Made by a program: the position numbers and the translations under genes. From NCBI RefSeq assembly GCF_036127095.1, contig NZ_CP108006.1:682001-746000 (forward strand): DNA of 64,000 nt, written 5' to 3'. The stretch's first letter is position 1. Every line of letters starts with the position of its first letter. Positions 41,220-49,215 of this stretch are shown here, in pieces. Below the pieces are notes generated by a model that did not search any database, was not told where the DNA came from, and was given only the letters and a program-made list of their open reading frames with translations. The DNA comes from Streptomyces sp. NBC_00335 (GTDB taxonomy: Bacteria; Actinomycetota; Actinomycetes; Streptomycetales; Streptomycetaceae).

Positions 41220-42953
41220 TCAGCTCCGGTAGACCTTCTTGACCTTGAAGTCGGTGCCGGCGAGGACGTAGCCGCCCTGTCCGTACTCGTCGTTCAGGTA
41301 GGGCCGGACCGCGGGTGCGTTCATCCAGGGCGAGACGTTGAGATAGCGGAAGCTCGGGTTGTCGACGCCGAGCTCCTTCGTCGACTGGGCCATCAGGGCG
41401 GGGAGGGCGTCCCAGTCCAGCACGGCCATGTCCATGAGCGGCGCGTCGGGCTTCACCGTGCCGGACGGTCCGGTGCGCTTGGCGACGCCGCCGCGGTACT
41501 GCCAGGAGTCGACGGTCCTGGCTCCGGGCGCGGTGGGAATGTCGGCGAGCACGTACTCGTCGTAGACCTTCATGTCGACGAAGGTGGTGGTGCCCGTCTG
41601 CTGCTTGAAGGCCTCGATGGCGGTACGGATGTTGGCCGGGTCGATCAGACTGCCCTTGGGCGGGGTGACCGGCTTCGGCGTGCTCGCCTTCGGAGTGGGC
41701 GCGGGGGTCAGGACCACGGCGGTGCCCTGGGCCGGGGAGGCCGGACCGGAAACGGACGGGGTGCCGGAGGACTTGGCGTCCCCGCTCTTGCCCGAGCCGT
41801 CGCCCGCGTTCCCGTCGGGCAGCCAGTTGACGAGGCCGACGACCCCGGCGGTCAGGACCACCGCGAGGAGTCCGGCGAGCAGGGCGGGCCGTCGGCGCCG
41901 GCGCGGGACGGGCGGCGGCGGCGGGAAGGCCACGGGGACGGTGGACGCGTACGGGTTGCCTGCGCCCGGAACGAACGGCGTCGGCATGGGCGTCGGCGAC
42001 TGGACGTGCGTCGCCGGTACGGGGCCCAGGCCGAGACCGGCGGCCGGGGTCGCCGGTCCGAAGCTCCCGAGGGCGGTCGGCGGTACCACCGGGGCCGCGC
42101 CTCCGAGAGCACTGCTCGCACCGCGGAGCAGCGCTTCCAGCTCCTCGGCGTCGGGCCGCACGGCCAGGTCCCGTACCAGCAGCCGTTCCAGTACGGGTCC
42201 CAGCGGGCCGGACCGGACCGGCGCGGGGATCGGCTCGTCGAGCACCGCGACCACGGTGGCCAGGCTGGTGGCCCGGCGCAGCGGGTGCACCCCCTCGGCG
42301 GCCACGTACAGCAGCATCCCCAGGGACCACAGGTCGGAGGCGGCCAGCCCCTCCGCGCCGCGCGCCCGCTCGGGCGCTATGTATTCCGGCGACCCGATCA
42401 GGGCTCCGGTCGAGGTCAGCCCGGTCGCGCCGTGCAGGGCGGCGATCCCGAAGTCGGTGAGCACCGCGGAGCCGCCCGGCCGCAGGAGCACGTTGGCCGG
42501 TTTCACGTCACGGTGCAGCACGCCCTCCGCGTGCGCGGCGCGCAGCGCGGAGAGCAGGTCGAGCCCGAGGCGCAGCACGTCCGCCACCGGCATCGGCCCG
42601 CCCTCCAGGCGGTCGGCCAGGGAACCGCCCCTGACCAGCTCCATCACGATCCACGGATGGCCGTCGGAGCCGGGCTCGGGCTCCACGATGTGGTGGATGG
42701 TGACCACGTTCGGGTGGGCGAGCCGGGCGAGGGCCCGGGCCTCGCGGACGGCGCGTTCGCGCAGTTGGACGACGAGCCCGGGCTGGGCGGCGGCGGTCGC
42801 CGGGTCCGGCGGCCGCACCTCCTTGAGTGCGACCTCCCGGTCCAGCGCGATGTCGCGGGCGAGCCACACCGTCCCCATCCCGCCACTGCCCAGGGGACGG
42901 GCGAGTTCGAATCGCCCGTCGATCAACCGTCTGCCGGCCTCACTGCTGTCCAT
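41220..42953 (-). CDS. Membrane Ser/Thr protein kinase (Hanks type)
   Basis: A 577-residue kinase. The cytoplasmic domain (residues 12-270) has the glycine loop LGSGGMGTVWLA, the lysine in REVALKEV, catalytic HRDVKPANVLL, DFGIAALHG and SPEYIAPE. A Pro-rich linker leads to one transmembrane helix (ALLAGLLAVVLTAGVVGLV, near 355-375) and an extracellular domain of about 190 residues. That domain has no PASTA repeats; it is of unknown fold (FVDMKVYDEYVLAD, VDSWQYRGG, YVLAGTDFKVKKVYRS) and could sense a surface signal. Confidence 0.93.
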   Translation of the reverse strand: MDSSEAGRRLIDGRFELARPLGSGGMGTVWLARDIALDREVALKEVRPPDPATAAAQPGLVVQLRERAVREARALARLAHPNVVTIHHIVEPEPGSDGHPWIVMELVRGGSLADRLEGGPMPVADVLRLGLDLLSALRAAHAEGVLHRDVKPANVLLRPGGSAVLTDFGIAALHGATGLTSTGALIGSPEYIAPERARGAEGLAASDLWSLGMLLYVAAEGVHPLRRATSLATVVAVLDEPIPAPVRSGPLGPVLERLLVRDLAVRPDAEELEALLRGASSALGGAAPVVPPTALGSFGPATPAAGLGLGPVPATHVQSPTPMPTPFVPGAGNPYASTVPVAFPPPPPVPRRRRRPALLAGLLAVVLTAGVVGLVNWLPDGNAGDGSGKSGDAKSSGTPSVSGPASPAQGTAVVLTPAPTPKASTPKPVTPPKGSLIDPANIRTAIEAFKQQTGTTTFVDMKVYDEYVLADIPTAPGARTVDSWQYRGGVAKRTGPSGTVKPDAPLMDMAVLDWDALPALMAQSTKELGVDNPSFRYLNVSPWMNAPAVRPYLNDEYGQGGYVLAGTDFKVKKVYRS

Positions 42954-43094
42954 GGCCGGTCATCGTAGGCGCCGCCACCGACGCCGGTGCACCCGTACCG
43001 GGACGTGGACAACACGAACCCCGGCCCGCGTGCCGGGCACGGCCCCGGGCCGGGGCGCGTGGCCGGCACGCGGCGTGGGTAGTGTGCCTGCCCG

Positions 43095-43619
43095 ATGTCC
43101 CCGAGGGGCCGAGGCCCGGACGGAGGTGGAACGGGGTCCGAGTGGCTCCCGCCCGCCGAGTACGTCAAGACCATCCCCCGGGCGACCGCTTACGCCTGCC
43201 TCTACTTCACCGACCCCAACGGCCGCCCGGTACAGCTGCGTGCGACGTACGCCACGGAGACCTGGCAGTGGCCGGGCGGGAACATGGACCACGGCGAGAC
43301 GCCCTGGGAGTGCGCGCTCCGGGAGTGCCTGGAGGAGACGGGCATCGCCTTCGGGGGCGAGCGCAAGCTGTTGGGCACGCAGTTCCTCGCCCACCGGGGC
43401 GAGTCCTGGCCCGCGAACCACATCGGCTTCATCTTCGACGGCGGCACCCTCACCGAGGACCAGATCGCCGCCATCGTCCTCGACCCCGAGGAACACAGCG
43501 AGGTACGGGTGCACTCGGTGCGGGAGTGGGAGGCCCTCATGACCCCGTCGAACTTCGCCCGCCTACGGGAGATCGACGCGGCCCGCCGTACCGGCACGGT
43601 GGCCTACATGGAGGTCTGA
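43095..43619 (+). CDS. NUDIX hydrolase
   Basis: A 174-residue NUDIX pyrophosphohydrolase with the complete Nudix box GGNMDHGETPWECALRECLEETGI (Gx5Ex7REUxEExGU), and N- and C-terminal strands. The family hydrolyses a nucleoside diphosphate linked to another group, often for housecleaning. The substrate is not evident. The start lies after a short divergent region shared with the kinase gene; a later start at about residue 17 is possible. It converges on the GlsB-like gene. Confidence 0.88.
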   Translation: MSPRGRGPDGGGTGSEWLPPAEYVKTIPRATAYACLYFTDPNGRPVQLRATYATETWQWPGGNMDHGETPWECALRECLEETGIAFGGERKLLGTQFLAHRGESWPANHIGFIFDGGTLTEDQIAAIVLDPEEHSEVRVHSVREWEALMTPSNFARLREIDAARRTGTVAYMEV

Positions 43620-43663
43620 CCCACGGCCCCCTGCCCCCTGCCCACGGCCCGCCGGCCCGGCGG

Positions 43664-43930
43664 TCAGTTTCGGGAGTTGCCGAAGAGGAGGCGGTAGGCG
43701 ATCAGGAGGACCAGGGAGCCCGCGATGGCGGAGCCCCAGGTGGCGAGGTCGAAGAAGTCGTTCTGGATCGACCGGTCCAGGAACTTCGCCGAGAGCCAGC
43801 CGCCGGTGAAGGCGCCGGCGATGCCGATGAGGGTGGTGCCGATCAGACCGCCCGGGTCACGGCCGGGCAGCAGGACCTTGGCGATCCCGCCCGCCAGCAG
43901 TCCGAGGATGATCCAGCCGATGATGCCCAT
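43664..43930 (-). CDS. GlsB/YeaQ/YmgE-family stress membrane protein
   Basis: An 88-residue membrane protein with three helices: MGIIGWIILGLLAGGIAKVLLPG, IGTTLIGIAGAFTGGWLS and SAIAGSLVLLIAYRLLFG. The GRDPGGLIGT loop is the hallmark of the transglycosylase-associated/GlsB family, induced by general stress in many bacteria; its activity is not established. Length is normal. Confidence 0.92.
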   Translation of the reverse strand: MGIIGWIILGLLAGGIAKVLLPGRDPGGLIGTTLIGIAGAFTGGWLSAKFLDRSIQNDFFDLATWGSAIAGSLVLLIAYRLLFGNSRN

Positions 43931-44025
43931 GCCCGTTCACTCCGCTTCGATGTGCGCGCGTCTTCGTGCGCGCGACGTCCGTTCAAGTCTCACAGGAGGA
44001 GACGCGTGAACAGGCGAAACGGTTC

Positions 44026-44355
44026 TCAGCCATGCCGCCGGGGCACGGGGGCGGACCGGAGGGCGGCCGCCATCGCCAAGCCCAGCAGCCCCGCTCCCGC
44101 CACGCCCGCCGCCAGGAATCCGCCCCGGGAGCGCCGGGACAGCACCGACCACGTCGACTGGGCGGAGGCGAACGAGCCCGCGCTCAGCACGGATCCCACC
44201 GAGGCGGCCGACAGCGCCGAGCCGATCGAGCCGACCGACAGCACGCTGCCGACCGATCCGATCGACAGGATCGATCCCACCGAACCGATGGACAGGATCG
44301 AGCCCTTGGAGCGGAGCGAGAGGAACGAACCGTCGTCGGCAGCCATGCGGCTCAT
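44026..44355 (-). CDS. Triplet-repeat membrane protein (Ser at every third residue)
   Basis: A 109-residue protein, third in a coupled operon. From residue 9 to 77 there are 23 consecutive triplets with Ser in the middle: GSF, LSL, RSK, GSI, LSI, GSV and so on to LSR, RSR. Within them GS[IV]-LS[IV]-GS[IV] recurs at a 9-residue superperiod. A single hydrophobic helix follows (FLAAGVAGAGLLGLAMAA), then a basic tail (RSAPVPRRHG). I know of no assigned function. The repeat could fold as a beta-solenoid or a membrane-proximal rod. Its ATG overlaps the stop of the DMT gene (ATGA, 44352-44355). Confidence 0.75.
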   Translation of the reverse strand: MSRMAADDGSFLSLRSKGSILSIGSVGSILSIGSVGSVLSVGSIGSALSAASVGSVLSAGSFASAQSTWSVLSRRSRGGFLAAGVAGAGLLGLAMAAALRSAPVPRRHG

Positions 44356-45221
44356 GCTGCCACACCGGCCATCGGCGCGGCCTGGGGCGCGGCGACCACC
44401 GTCTGCTGCGGGGTCCGGGTGAGCAGCAGCACGCCCCGGGCCGCCGCGAGCGCTCCCGCCACTGCCAACAGGACTCCGAGGGCACCGCCTTGGATGCGTT
44501 CGCCGAGGAGGATCATCCCGATCGCGGCCGCGGCCAGCGGGTTGGTCAGGTTGACCACCGCGAGCGGGGCGCCCAGCCCGCCCCGGTAGGCCCGCTGGGA
44601 CAGGAGCATCCCGCCGACCGCGAAGACCACCACGAGCAGGGCCACCGACACGACCCGGACGCTGAGCAGGGAGCCGCCGCGGCCACCCGCCACGGCGACG
44701 GTCTGGGTCAGGGCGGAGGCGGCCGCGGAGGCCAGCCCGGACGCCGTCGCGTGGCGCAGCCCCGAGCGGGTGTCGGTCCGTACCGTCAGCAGCATGATCA
44801 CCGCGGCCGTGGCTCCGGAGACGGCGAGCGCCTCGGCCAGGGTCAGGGTCTCGTCGGGGGACGGGCCGGAGGCGGGCAGCAGGAGCAGGCCGAGGCCGAC
44901 CACGGTGGCCAGGGTGCCGCGCCACTCGCTGGCCACGACCCGCCGCCCGGCGCCGCGGGCGCCCAGCGGTACGGCGGCGACGAGGGTGAGCGCGCCGAGC
45001 GGCTGGACCAGCGTGAGCGGCCCGTACCGCAGTGCGGCGGCGTGCAGGAGCGCGGCGGCGGCGTTCAGGCCCGCCGACCACCACCAGGCGCCGTTGCCGA
45101 GCAGGGCCGCGGTGCTGCGGGCGACCGCGCGGCGGGCGAGGCGTTCCTGGGCGACGGCGGCGGCCGCGTAGGTGACGGCCGCGGCGAGGCAGAGCAGGAC
45201 GGCGAGGAGCGTGGAGTTCAC
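44352..45221 (-). CDS. DMT-superfamily (EamA-like) integral membrane protein
   Basis: A 289-residue protein with about nine to ten hydrophobic helices in two repeats (LAVLLCLAAAVTYAAAAVAQERLARR; later NLTNPLAAAAIGMILLGERIQGG, the typical EamA second-half motif). It probably moves a small metabolite or lipid intermediate. It starts with GTG 45221, overlapping the stop of the PAP2 gene (GTGA, 45218-45221), and its own stop overlaps the triplet-repeat protein start, so the three are translated as one unit. Confidence 0.88.
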   Translation of the reverse strand: MNSTLLAVLLCLAAAVTYAAAAVAQERLARRAVARSTAALLGNGAWWWSAGLNAAAALLHAAALRYGPLTLVQPLGALTLVAAVPLGARGAGRRVVASEWRGTLATVVGLGLLLLPASGPSPDETLTLAEALAVSGATAAVIMLLTVRTDTRSGLRHATASGLASAAASALTQTVAVAGGRGGSLLSVRVVSVALLVVVFAVGGMLLSQRAYRGGLGAPLAVVNLTNPLAAAAIGMILLGERIQGGALGVLLAVAGALAAARGVLLLTRTPQQTVVAAPQAAPMAGVAA

Positions 45222-46075
45222 CGGACCGCTCCTACGGGCGCCATGGGATCCGTGGCTGCCGCACCGGCGCCCGCCCCCGGACCCGCACCCGCCTGCCGTG
45301 GCACCGGCAGCGCGGGCCGGCCCGGCACGCTCCGCCGGGCGACGAGCGAGCGGCCGGCCGGGCGCGGGACCAGCAGCAGGGCGGCCCCGAGCAGCAGCGT
45401 GGCCACGATGGCGTCGAGCCAGTAGTGGTTGGCCGTGCCGACGACCACGAGCAGGGTCACCAGCGGGTGCAGCAGCCACAGGGCGCGCCACCGCGAGGAG
45501 GTCGCCGCGATCATGCCCAGAGCCAGCATCAGCGCCCAGCCGAAGTGCAGGGAGGGCATCGCGGCGAACTGGTTGGCCATGGTGTCGGCGGCGGGCGCGG
45601 CCCCGTAGACGGTCGGTCCGTAGACCTGACCGGTGTCGACCAGGTGGGCCGCGCCCAGCATCCGCGGGGGTGCGAGGGGGAAGGCCAGGTGGATGACGAG
45701 GGCGGCGCCGGTCAGGACGGCCAGGACCCGGCGGGTCCAGAGGTAGTGCGCGGGGCGGCGCAGGTAGAGCCAGACGAGGAAGAGCACCGTGGCGGGGAAG
45801 TGCACGGCCGCGTAGTAGGTGTTCGCGGTGTGCACGAGGGCGTCGCTGTGCAGGAGCAGTCGCTGGACCAGGCCTTCGCCGGGCAGGTGCAGGGTGCGTT
45901 CGGCGTCCCAGACCCGGGCGGCGTTGCGGAAGGCCTCCTCCGTGCGGCCGGTGGCGAGCGTACGGCCGAACTTGTAGACGGCGAAGAGGCCCACGACGAG
46001 CAGGAGCTCGCGTATGAGGCGGCGGCGGGGGCCCGGCCCCGCGCCGGCCCCGGCGGGTGTGGTGTGGGAGGTCAT
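45218..46075 (-). CDS. PAP2-superfamily membrane phosphatase
   Basis: A 285-residue protein with about six helices. The PAP2 phosphatase motifs are visible as FPLAPPRMLGAA, then AAMPSLHFGWALML and GTANHYWLDAIVA, the order of the inositol phosphorylceramide synthase/PAP2_3 branch. It would dephosphorylate or transfer a lipid phosphate at the membrane. Start ATG 46075 (MTSHTTPAG); the open frame upstream runs through the operator region. It is the first gene of the operon with DMT and triplet-repeat proteins, divergent from TetR. Confidence 0.88.
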   Translation of the reverse strand: MTSHTTPAGAGAGPGPRRRLIRELLLVVGLFAVYKFGRTLATGRTEEAFRNAARVWDAERTLHLPGEGLVQRLLLHSDALVHTANTYYAAVHFPATVLFLVWLYLRRPAHYLWTRRVLAVLTGAALVIHLAFPLAPPRMLGAAHLVDTGQVYGPTVYGAAPAADTMANQFAAMPSLHFGWALMLALGMIAATSSRWRALWLLHPLVTLLVVVGTANHYWLDAIVATLLLGAALLLVPRPAGRSLVARRSVPGRPALPVPRQAGAGPGAGAGAAATDPMAPVGAVR

Positions 46076-46126
46076 CCCCCGGTCTCGCTTCCTGTACAGC
46101 TGCACGGCTCTCAATCGACACACCAG

Positions 46127-46170
46127 TGTATCGATACATTCTCGTATCGATACGAGTGTGTACCGATACG
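46127..46170. promoter_or_regulatory. Three TATCGATA operators spaced exactly 16 bp
   Basis: Centres of TATCGATA (46129-46136), TATCGATA (46145-46152) and TACCGATA (46161-46168) are 16 bp apart. The first is inside the palindrome TGTATCGATACA; the second inside the perfect 16-bp CTCGTATCGATACGAG. They lie between the PAP2 operon and the TetR gene and are the likely TetR sites. Confidence 0.7.
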
Positions 46171-46268
46171 CTCGCGTTCCCGTAGACTTTCACTAGAGAC
46201 CGCTGCGGCGCGACCGAAATATCGCGGCGCGGCACCACCTGGCACGCAGCATCGAGGAGAGCCGCCCC

Positions 46269-46916
46269 ATGACGTCGCCGACGCCGGAAGCCGCACCGGC
46301 CCCCGCGCGCCGCTCCAAGATCACACCGGAGCGGGAGCAGCAGCTCTACGACGCCGTCCTGGACCAATTGCGCGAGGACGGCTACGAGGCGCTGACCATG
46401 GAGAAGATCGCCGCCCGGGCCACCTGTGGAAAGTCCACGCTCTACCGGCAGTGGAAGACCAAACCGCAGCTCGTCGCCGCCGCCCTGCGCGCGGACCGGC
46501 GCGGGACCCTCGCCGCGGTGGACACCGGGACCCTGGCGGGCGACCTGCGCGAGGCGGCCCGGCTCGCCGCCTGCACTTCGGGGCGCGACACCCGGCTCAC
46601 GCAGGCCCTCGGGCACGCGGTGCTGAGCGACGAGGAGCTGAAGGCCGCCCTGCGCGAGGCCCTGGTGGAGCCGGAGCTGGCGGCGTTCGACTCCATCGTG
46701 GCGCGGGCCGTGGCGCGGGGCGAGCTCGCCCCCGGGCACCCGGCCGTGGAGTTCTTGCCGGCGCAGCTGATGGGCGTACTGCGCATCCGGCCCGTGCTGG
46801 AGGGGCGCTACGCCGACGCCGAGTACCTCGTACGGTTCGTCGACGCCTGCCTGCTGCCGGTGCTGGGCGCGACCCCGCCCGGGGCGGACCGGGCTCCCCG
46901 CAGCCAGGCCCCCTGA
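46269..46916 (+). CDS. TetR-family transcriptional regulator
   Basis: A 215-residue TetR protein: ITPEREQQLYDAVLDQLREDGYEALTMEKIAARATCGKSTLYRQWKTKPQLV is the DNA-binding domain, and the C-terminal domain (DTRLTQALGHAVLSDEELKAALREAL) matches the TetR_C_11-type group. GAGGAGAG precedes ATG 46269. It is divergent from the PAP2-DMT-triplet-repeat operon with three phased operators, so it almost certainly controls that operon and itself. The ligand is unknown. Confidence 0.92.
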   Translation: MTSPTPEAAPAPARRSKITPEREQQLYDAVLDQLREDGYEALTMEKIAARATCGKSTLYRQWKTKPQLVAAALRADRRGTLAAVDTGTLAGDLREAARLAACTSGRDTRLTQALGHAVLSDEELKAALREALVEPELAAFDSIVARAVARGELAPGHPAVEFLPAQLMGVLRIRPVLEGRYADAEYLVRFVDACLLPVLGATPPGADRAPRSQAP

Positions 46917-47073
46917 ACCAGCGGACCGCCGTCCCCGATGACCGGGCGGCGACCCGCTCGCGCTGCCTCGTGGGGACGGTGGCAGCGCGGCTCCCGGACC
47001 GGACGGCGGGCACTCCCTCGCGGAGTGGCCGCCGACCGGTCCGTGCGGCCATCCCGCGGGGTGGCCGGCCGGC

Positions 47074-47610
47074 TCAGCTCCGGGCCGCGCCCATCGCCCG
47101 CGCGAACTCCTCCGGGTCGGCGTCGAAGCCCCGCAGGACGGGGTCGATCGACCAGACCCCGGCGTCGTCGCGGGTGAACTCGGCCACCGTGACCGCGCTC
47201 GCCGCACCGAAGCCCGTGAGGTCGTCCACGGCGAGATCGGTGTAGCCCTCCCGGATGCGCAGTCCCTTTCCCGCGACGTCGGCGAAGGTCAGCGCCCGGC
47301 CGCCGCCCGGCCGCTGGATCACCACCCCCACCACGACCCGGGTCAACGCGTCGGCGATCCGGTTGAGTTCGAGGGTCATCACCTCGTCGAAGCCCAGCCC
47401 CAGCCCGGTCCGGCTGTCCCGGTTCAGCGTGATGGTGCCGTCGGGCGAACGGCTGCCGAAGTGCACCAGGTGGACGGGCTCCCCGTACGGGTCCGCGGCG
47501 GCGTACACCGCCGCCAGCAGGTCGAGGTCGTGGACGGGCGCTCCCGCCGGGCTGGGATCCCACCGCAGCGCGATCTCCACCTTGGCCAGGCCCTTGCGTA
47601 CTCCACTCAC
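47074..47610 (-). CDS. TerD-family protein
   Basis: A 178-residue TerD-domain protein: KVEIALRWDPSPAGAPVHDLDLLAAVYAADP (with the usual Asp-rich calcium site), HFGSRSPDGTITLNRDSRTG, DEVMTLELNRI and VAEFTRDDAGVWSIDPV. Members bind calcium and belong to the tellurium-resistance/stress complex common in Streptomyces. It lacks the N-terminal SLxKGGxV strand of full TerD, starting instead MSGVRKGLAKVE. It follows the unknown gene at 47789-48964 across a hairpin, so it may be separately transcribed. Confidence 0.87.
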   Translation of the reverse strand: MSGVRKGLAKVEIALRWDPSPAGAPVHDLDLLAAVYAAADPYGEPVHLVHFGSRSPDGTITLNRDSRTGLGLGFDEVMTLELNRIADALTRVVVGVVIQRPGGGRALTFADVAGKGLRIREGYTDLAVDDLTGFGAASAVTVAEFTRDDAGVWSIDPVLRGFDADPEEFARAMGAARS

Positions 47611-47719
47611 CGAACTCCCCCTCCGAACACCGTGCGTTGCCCTCCCATGCTGTCACGGGCACCGCCCCGGGGCTCGAACGACCGTACGTTCCCGGCCAGT
47701 CCCGGGGCGGGGCGAATGC

Positions 47720-47770
47720 CTGTCGTCACACTCCCGTCGCCGACCGAGGCGGACGGGAGCCTGACGACAG
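47720..47770 (-). terminator. Long hairpin between the unknown gene and TerD
   Basis: CTGTCGTCA pairs with TGACGACAG and CTCCCGTC with GACGGGAG, separated by a 13-nt loop. It starts about 20 bp after the stop of the 47789-48964 gene on the minus strand and can end that transcript. Confidence 0.55.
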
Positions 47771-47788
47771 ACCCTGGGGCGGCGCCGG

Positions 47789-48964
47789 CTACCAGTCGCC
47801 GTCCTGTACGGGCTTGCCCGGCCGGGGCGCGTTGCCCAGGGGCGCGATCTGACCGGGGGCGGGTTCCGCCCACGGAGCCTCGTCGGCGCCGAGCCATTCG
47901 CCCACGGGCTGCACCTTGCCGAGGGTGCCGGAGGCGGCGAGGTCGGCCCCGTCCTCGTCGTAGTAGTCGAACCACGGCAGCCCGGCCTTGGTGTAGGCGG
48001 CCCGGTCCACCGGCGAGGGCGGCGGCTCCTCCCCGGTGATCCGGCGCCACTCGGGCGGGGTCACCAGGTGGACGAAGACCCGCGCGGCCGGCTCGGCCGC
48101 CCAGTCCTTCGCCTTGCGGTCGTCGCGGTACACCTCCTGCCGCATGGAGCCGCCGACGCCGAGGCCCATCGCCGGAGCCGCCTGCGGGGCGGGCCGGCCG
48201 CCCGCGCGCCGCAGCGGGCCCGCGGCCGAAGCCGCGGGCGGGGCCGCCGGCGCCCCGGGAGGCCCGCCCGGCGCCGGGGCCGCCATCGGCGCGGGCATCG
48301 CCATCTGCGTCCCCGGGAGGCCTGCGTAACCGCCTCCGTAACCGCCCGCGGGGCCGCCCGGCGGCAGGATCCCGTACGGAACGGCGCCGGTCGGGGCCGC
48401 CCCGGCCGTGCGCGCCCGCTCCCGCTCCTCCTCCCGCCACCTCGCCAGCGCCTTCGCTCCGAGCGGGAAGGCCTGGAGCTGCACGCCGCCCGCGGTCTCC
48501 TCGCCGGTGACCTGGCCCTCCACGGTGGCCCCGAGCCCCAGCGGGACGGCGACGAACTGGCGGACCGTACCCGTGCCCGAATTGATCCCGTCCAGCCACG
48601 GCTGGCGCGGCAGCACGAGGTAGTTCTGCGGCCGGCGCCCGAGCGTGCCCGTCCACCGCTCACCGGAGACGGCGCACACCTTGCCGACCCCGACCTGGAG
48701 CGCGGTGGGCTCCCGGGTGCCGCCGAAGCTGAGCCACATCGCCTCGCGCAGGTAGACGGGGAGCATCACCCCGCCCTTGGCGAGCCAGTCCGCCGGAACC
48801 GTGTCCGGATAGTCCTCCACCCGCCGCAGCGGAAACTCCCCCAGCCCCGGGGGCAGATTGTGCGTACCGGTCTCCGGGAGCCGCAGCGTCCGCATGAAAC
48901 GGACCTGCGCCCCCTCGCCCAGCAGCAGTGCGTTCCCCTCGACCCGTACCCCGCCCTTGGCCAC
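47789..48964 (-). CDS. Conserved-looking hypothetical protein with Pro/Gly/Ala-rich centre
   Basis: A 391-residue protein from GTG 48964, chosen because AGAGGAG lies eight bases upstream (an upstream GTG at 49000 has no such site). The N-terminal half has beta-rich segments (GNALLLGEGAQVRFMRTLRLP, GGVMLPVYLREAMWLSFGG, WTGTLGRRPQNYLVLP). The middle is a Gly/Pro/Ala-rich linker (about 190-260), and the C-terminal half is another small domain (RVFVHLVTPPEWRRITGEEPP, WFDYYDEDGADLAASGTLG). I do not recognise it. Sitting beside TerD, it could belong to a stress complex, but this is inferred from position. Confidence 0.65.
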   Translation of the reverse strand: MAKGGVRVEGNALLLGEGAQVRFMRTLRLPETGTHNLPPGLGEFPLRRVEDYPDTVPADWLAKGGVMLPVYLREAMWLSFGGTREPTALQVGVGKVCAVSGERWTGTLGRRPQNYLVLPRQPWLDGINSGTGTVRQFVAVPLGLGATVEGQVTGEETAGGVQLQAFPLGAKALARWREEERERARTAGAAPTGAVPYGILPPGGPAGGYGGGYAGLPGTQMAMPAPMAAPAPGGPPGAPAAPPAASAAGPLRRAGGRPAPQAAPAMGLGVGGSMRQEVYRDDRKAKDWAAEPAARVFVHLVTPPEWRRITGEEPPPSPVDRAAYTKAGLPWFDYYDEDGADLAASGTLGKVQPVGEWLGADEAPWAEPAPGQIAPLGNAPRPGKPVQDGDW

Positions 48965-49053
48965 CTGACCGGCTCCTCTCCCGTTCAATGCCGGATCCAC
49001 CGCAGGATCTGCCGCCGTTCCGGATCGTTACCCTCAAGATTTGCTCAGATGTC

Positions 49054-49083
49054 GTGACACTGCGCCCGACGAGTTCCTAGCTT
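49054..49083 (+). promoter_or_regulatory. Candidate promoter for the glutamate-type binding protein
   Basis: GTGACA (49054-49059), an 18-nt spacer and TAGCTT (49078-49083) predict a start near 49090 and a leader of about 125 nt. Confidence 0.4.
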
Positions 49084-49215
49084 CCTCATATACGCGCCCA
49101 CCAGCCTCCGCGGTTCCCCGCGCCCCGGGCCGGTCCCGGTGCTCTCCGCGCGCTCCCGCGCGGCTCCGCTCGCCCGCGACCCCGCGTAACGGCGTACCTC
49201 AGGAAAGAGTGCAGC

